Source: Vulcanimicrobiota bacterium (lineage in GTDB: Bacteria; Vulcanimicrobiota; Vulcanimicrobiia; Vulcanimicrobiales; Vulcanimicrobiaceae). Taken from it: a stretch of DNA of 6,263 nucleotides. The first letter of the stretch is position 1; each line of letters starts with the position of its first letter. Where the stretch lies: assembly GCA_019233165.1 (NCBI GenBank), contig JAFAMS010000021.1, positions 1 through 6,263 of the forward strand. The letters are read 5' to 3'. Both the position numbers and the translations under genes were made by a program. Shown here piece after piece: positions 5,400-6,263 of this stretch. The notes under the pieces were generated by a model that was not told the DNA's origin, made no database searches, and saw only the letters and a list, made by a program, of their open reading frames with translations.

Positions 5400-6263
5400 G
5401 CGCGTGCGCTACGTGCGGTAAACGGCTCTTGTTGTAGCACGCGAGCGCAAAATCTTCGAGGTGCGTGAGCACCAAGCGCGGATCGCGCCAATCGGCGCGC
5501 GAAAAGGTGCGCAGCATCCCGCCGACGCGGCGATGCAGCGGCAATCCGGGCTCGAACGCGGCGAAATAGAGATACTGCGGAAATTGCGGATACTGCTTGC
5601 CGAGCTCGGCCGCGATCGCGCCCCGCGGCTCGATCGCTTCGCCGCGCGCGGCTTGCGCGAGCGCGCGCACGAACGCGGCGCGAATCTGCGGCGTGAGGTC
5701 GTAGCACGTCGTCGGGCGATAGTTCATCTCGATCAGGAATAGACGTCCGTCCTCGGCGATGAGCCAATCGATCCCCGCGAGCCCGTCGAATTGCGTCAGC
5801 GTGCCGATCCGCTGCAAGAAGTCGGCGACCTCCGGATGGTCGACGACGCGGCGTGACGACGACGGGCTGAAGCGCGACGGCCAGCAGTCGCGCATCTCCG
5901 AGGTGAACCACCGCACCGGCTCGCCGCGGACGAAGAGCACCTCGGTCGTCGCCGGGACGCCCTCGATGAGCGGCTGCAAGATCTGCGGCCACGCGTCGTC
6001 GCCGAAACGCTCGAAGCTCGAGGGGTCGTCGACCCGCTCGATCCCCATCCCGCCGTGGCCGTGCGCGGCTTTTGCGACGAGCGGGTAGCCAAGGCGTTCG
6101 CCGAGGATCCGGGCATCGGCCGGCCCGGCGGCGATCGACGTCTCCGGGGCTCGGATCCCCGCCGCGAGGGCGGCGGAAAGGAACTCGGCCTTCGAGGGGA
6201 TGCGGTCGATTTGCGCGAGGATCGCCTCGTCGATGACGACGGTCCGCGCCGAAGGGTCTTCAC
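5326..6263 (-). CDS. ATP-grasp ligase-like protein, start beyond window
   Basis: A total of 311 codons are visible in the frame whose first whole codon is at 6261-6259; the start lies outside the window. The glycine-rich ATP-binding loop KAAHGHGGMGIERV (visible residues 64-77) follows an N-terminal helix-rich region. LQPLIEGVPATTEVLF (95-110) is the central ATP-grasp strand pair, and FDGLAGIDWLIAEDG followed by LFLIEMNYRPT supplies the metal- and phosphate-binding residues D165, E178, N180 and R182. Such enzymes join a carboxylate to an amine or thiol through an acyl-phosphate, using ATP. The E-x-N-x-R end of the fold is typical of carboxylate-amine ligases such as those in the carbamoyl-phosphate/biotin carboxylase group and peptide or polyamine ligases. 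Nothing here reveals the substrate. About 120 residues follow the active site and form an uncharacterised C-terminal extension ending in a polar, arginine-rich tail that overlaps the neighbouring gene. Confidence 0.88.
   Translation of the reverse strand, partial: EDPSARTVVIDEAILAQIDRIPSKAEFLSAALAAGIRAPETSIAAGPADARILGERLGYPLVAKAAHGHGGMGIERVDDPSSFERFGDDAWPQILQPLIEGVPATTEVLFVRGEPVRWFTSEMRDCWPSRFSPSSSRRVVDHPEVADFLQRIGTLTQFDGLAGIDWLIAEDGRLFLIEMNYRPTTCYDLTPQIRAAFVRALAQAARGEAIEPRGAIAAELGKQYPQFPQYLYFAAFEPGLPLHRRVGGMLRTFSRADWRDPRLVLTHLEDFALACYNKSRLPHVAHALKSAIVGRRARSDRTQSQARSSQS

Noticed and set aside
5566..5600. Imperfect direct repeat around GATACTGC in the ATP-grasp gene
   Set aside because: It encodes the short QYPQFPQYLYF segment, is only two partial copies and is explained by coding constraint.

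Overview
The window is GC-rich bacterial chromosome with short intergenic gaps. No phage, transposon, CRISPR, tRNA or rRNA was found. The gene order on the minus strand (SpoU-family RNA methyltransferase, a YqzL-like microprotein, pheS, pheT) resembles the conserved methyltransferase-pheS-pheT neighbourhood of many Gram-positive and other terrabacterial lineages. High G+C, an AxA-type signal peptide and a Cys4 insert in PheS suit an uncultured GC-rich phylum, but the species cannot be named from this sequence.

Layout, left to right. At 1-31 (minus) are the first ten codons of a gene running off the left edge; they weakly resemble the start of a type I DAHP synthase. At 128-640 (plus) is a small secreted protein of unknown function. 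It overlaps tail-to-tail by 20 bp with pheT (621-2951, minus), which itself overlaps pheS (2948-3979, minus) by the four bases GTGA. Upstream of pheS, at 3997-4030, is a good Rho-independent terminator facing pheS, and upstream of that is a 33-codon gene (4064-4165, minus) encoding a YqzL-like microprotein with its own sigma70-type promoter (4203-4231). Next come a SpoU/TrmH methyltransferase (4247-5014, minus), a divergently transcribed four-helix membrane protein (5043-5399, plus) and a 5'-truncated ATP-grasp ligase-like gene (5326-6263, minus) that overlaps the membrane gene tail-to-tail by 74 bp.

Functionally the centre is translation machinery. PheS and PheT form the alpha2beta2 phenylalanyl-tRNA synthetase, and the methyltransferase probably modifies rRNA or tRNA. 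The most interesting structure is the unit promoter, microgene, terminator, pheS. No convincing promoter lies between the terminator and pheS, so pheST expression may depend on regulated readthrough. The second point of interest is the 28-bp divergent gap at 5015-5042. It holds a perfect 7-bp inverted repeat and a -10 element placed seven bases before the methyltransferase ATG, which suggests a leaderless mRNA. I found nothing that clearly amounts to a wholly new defence or mobile system.
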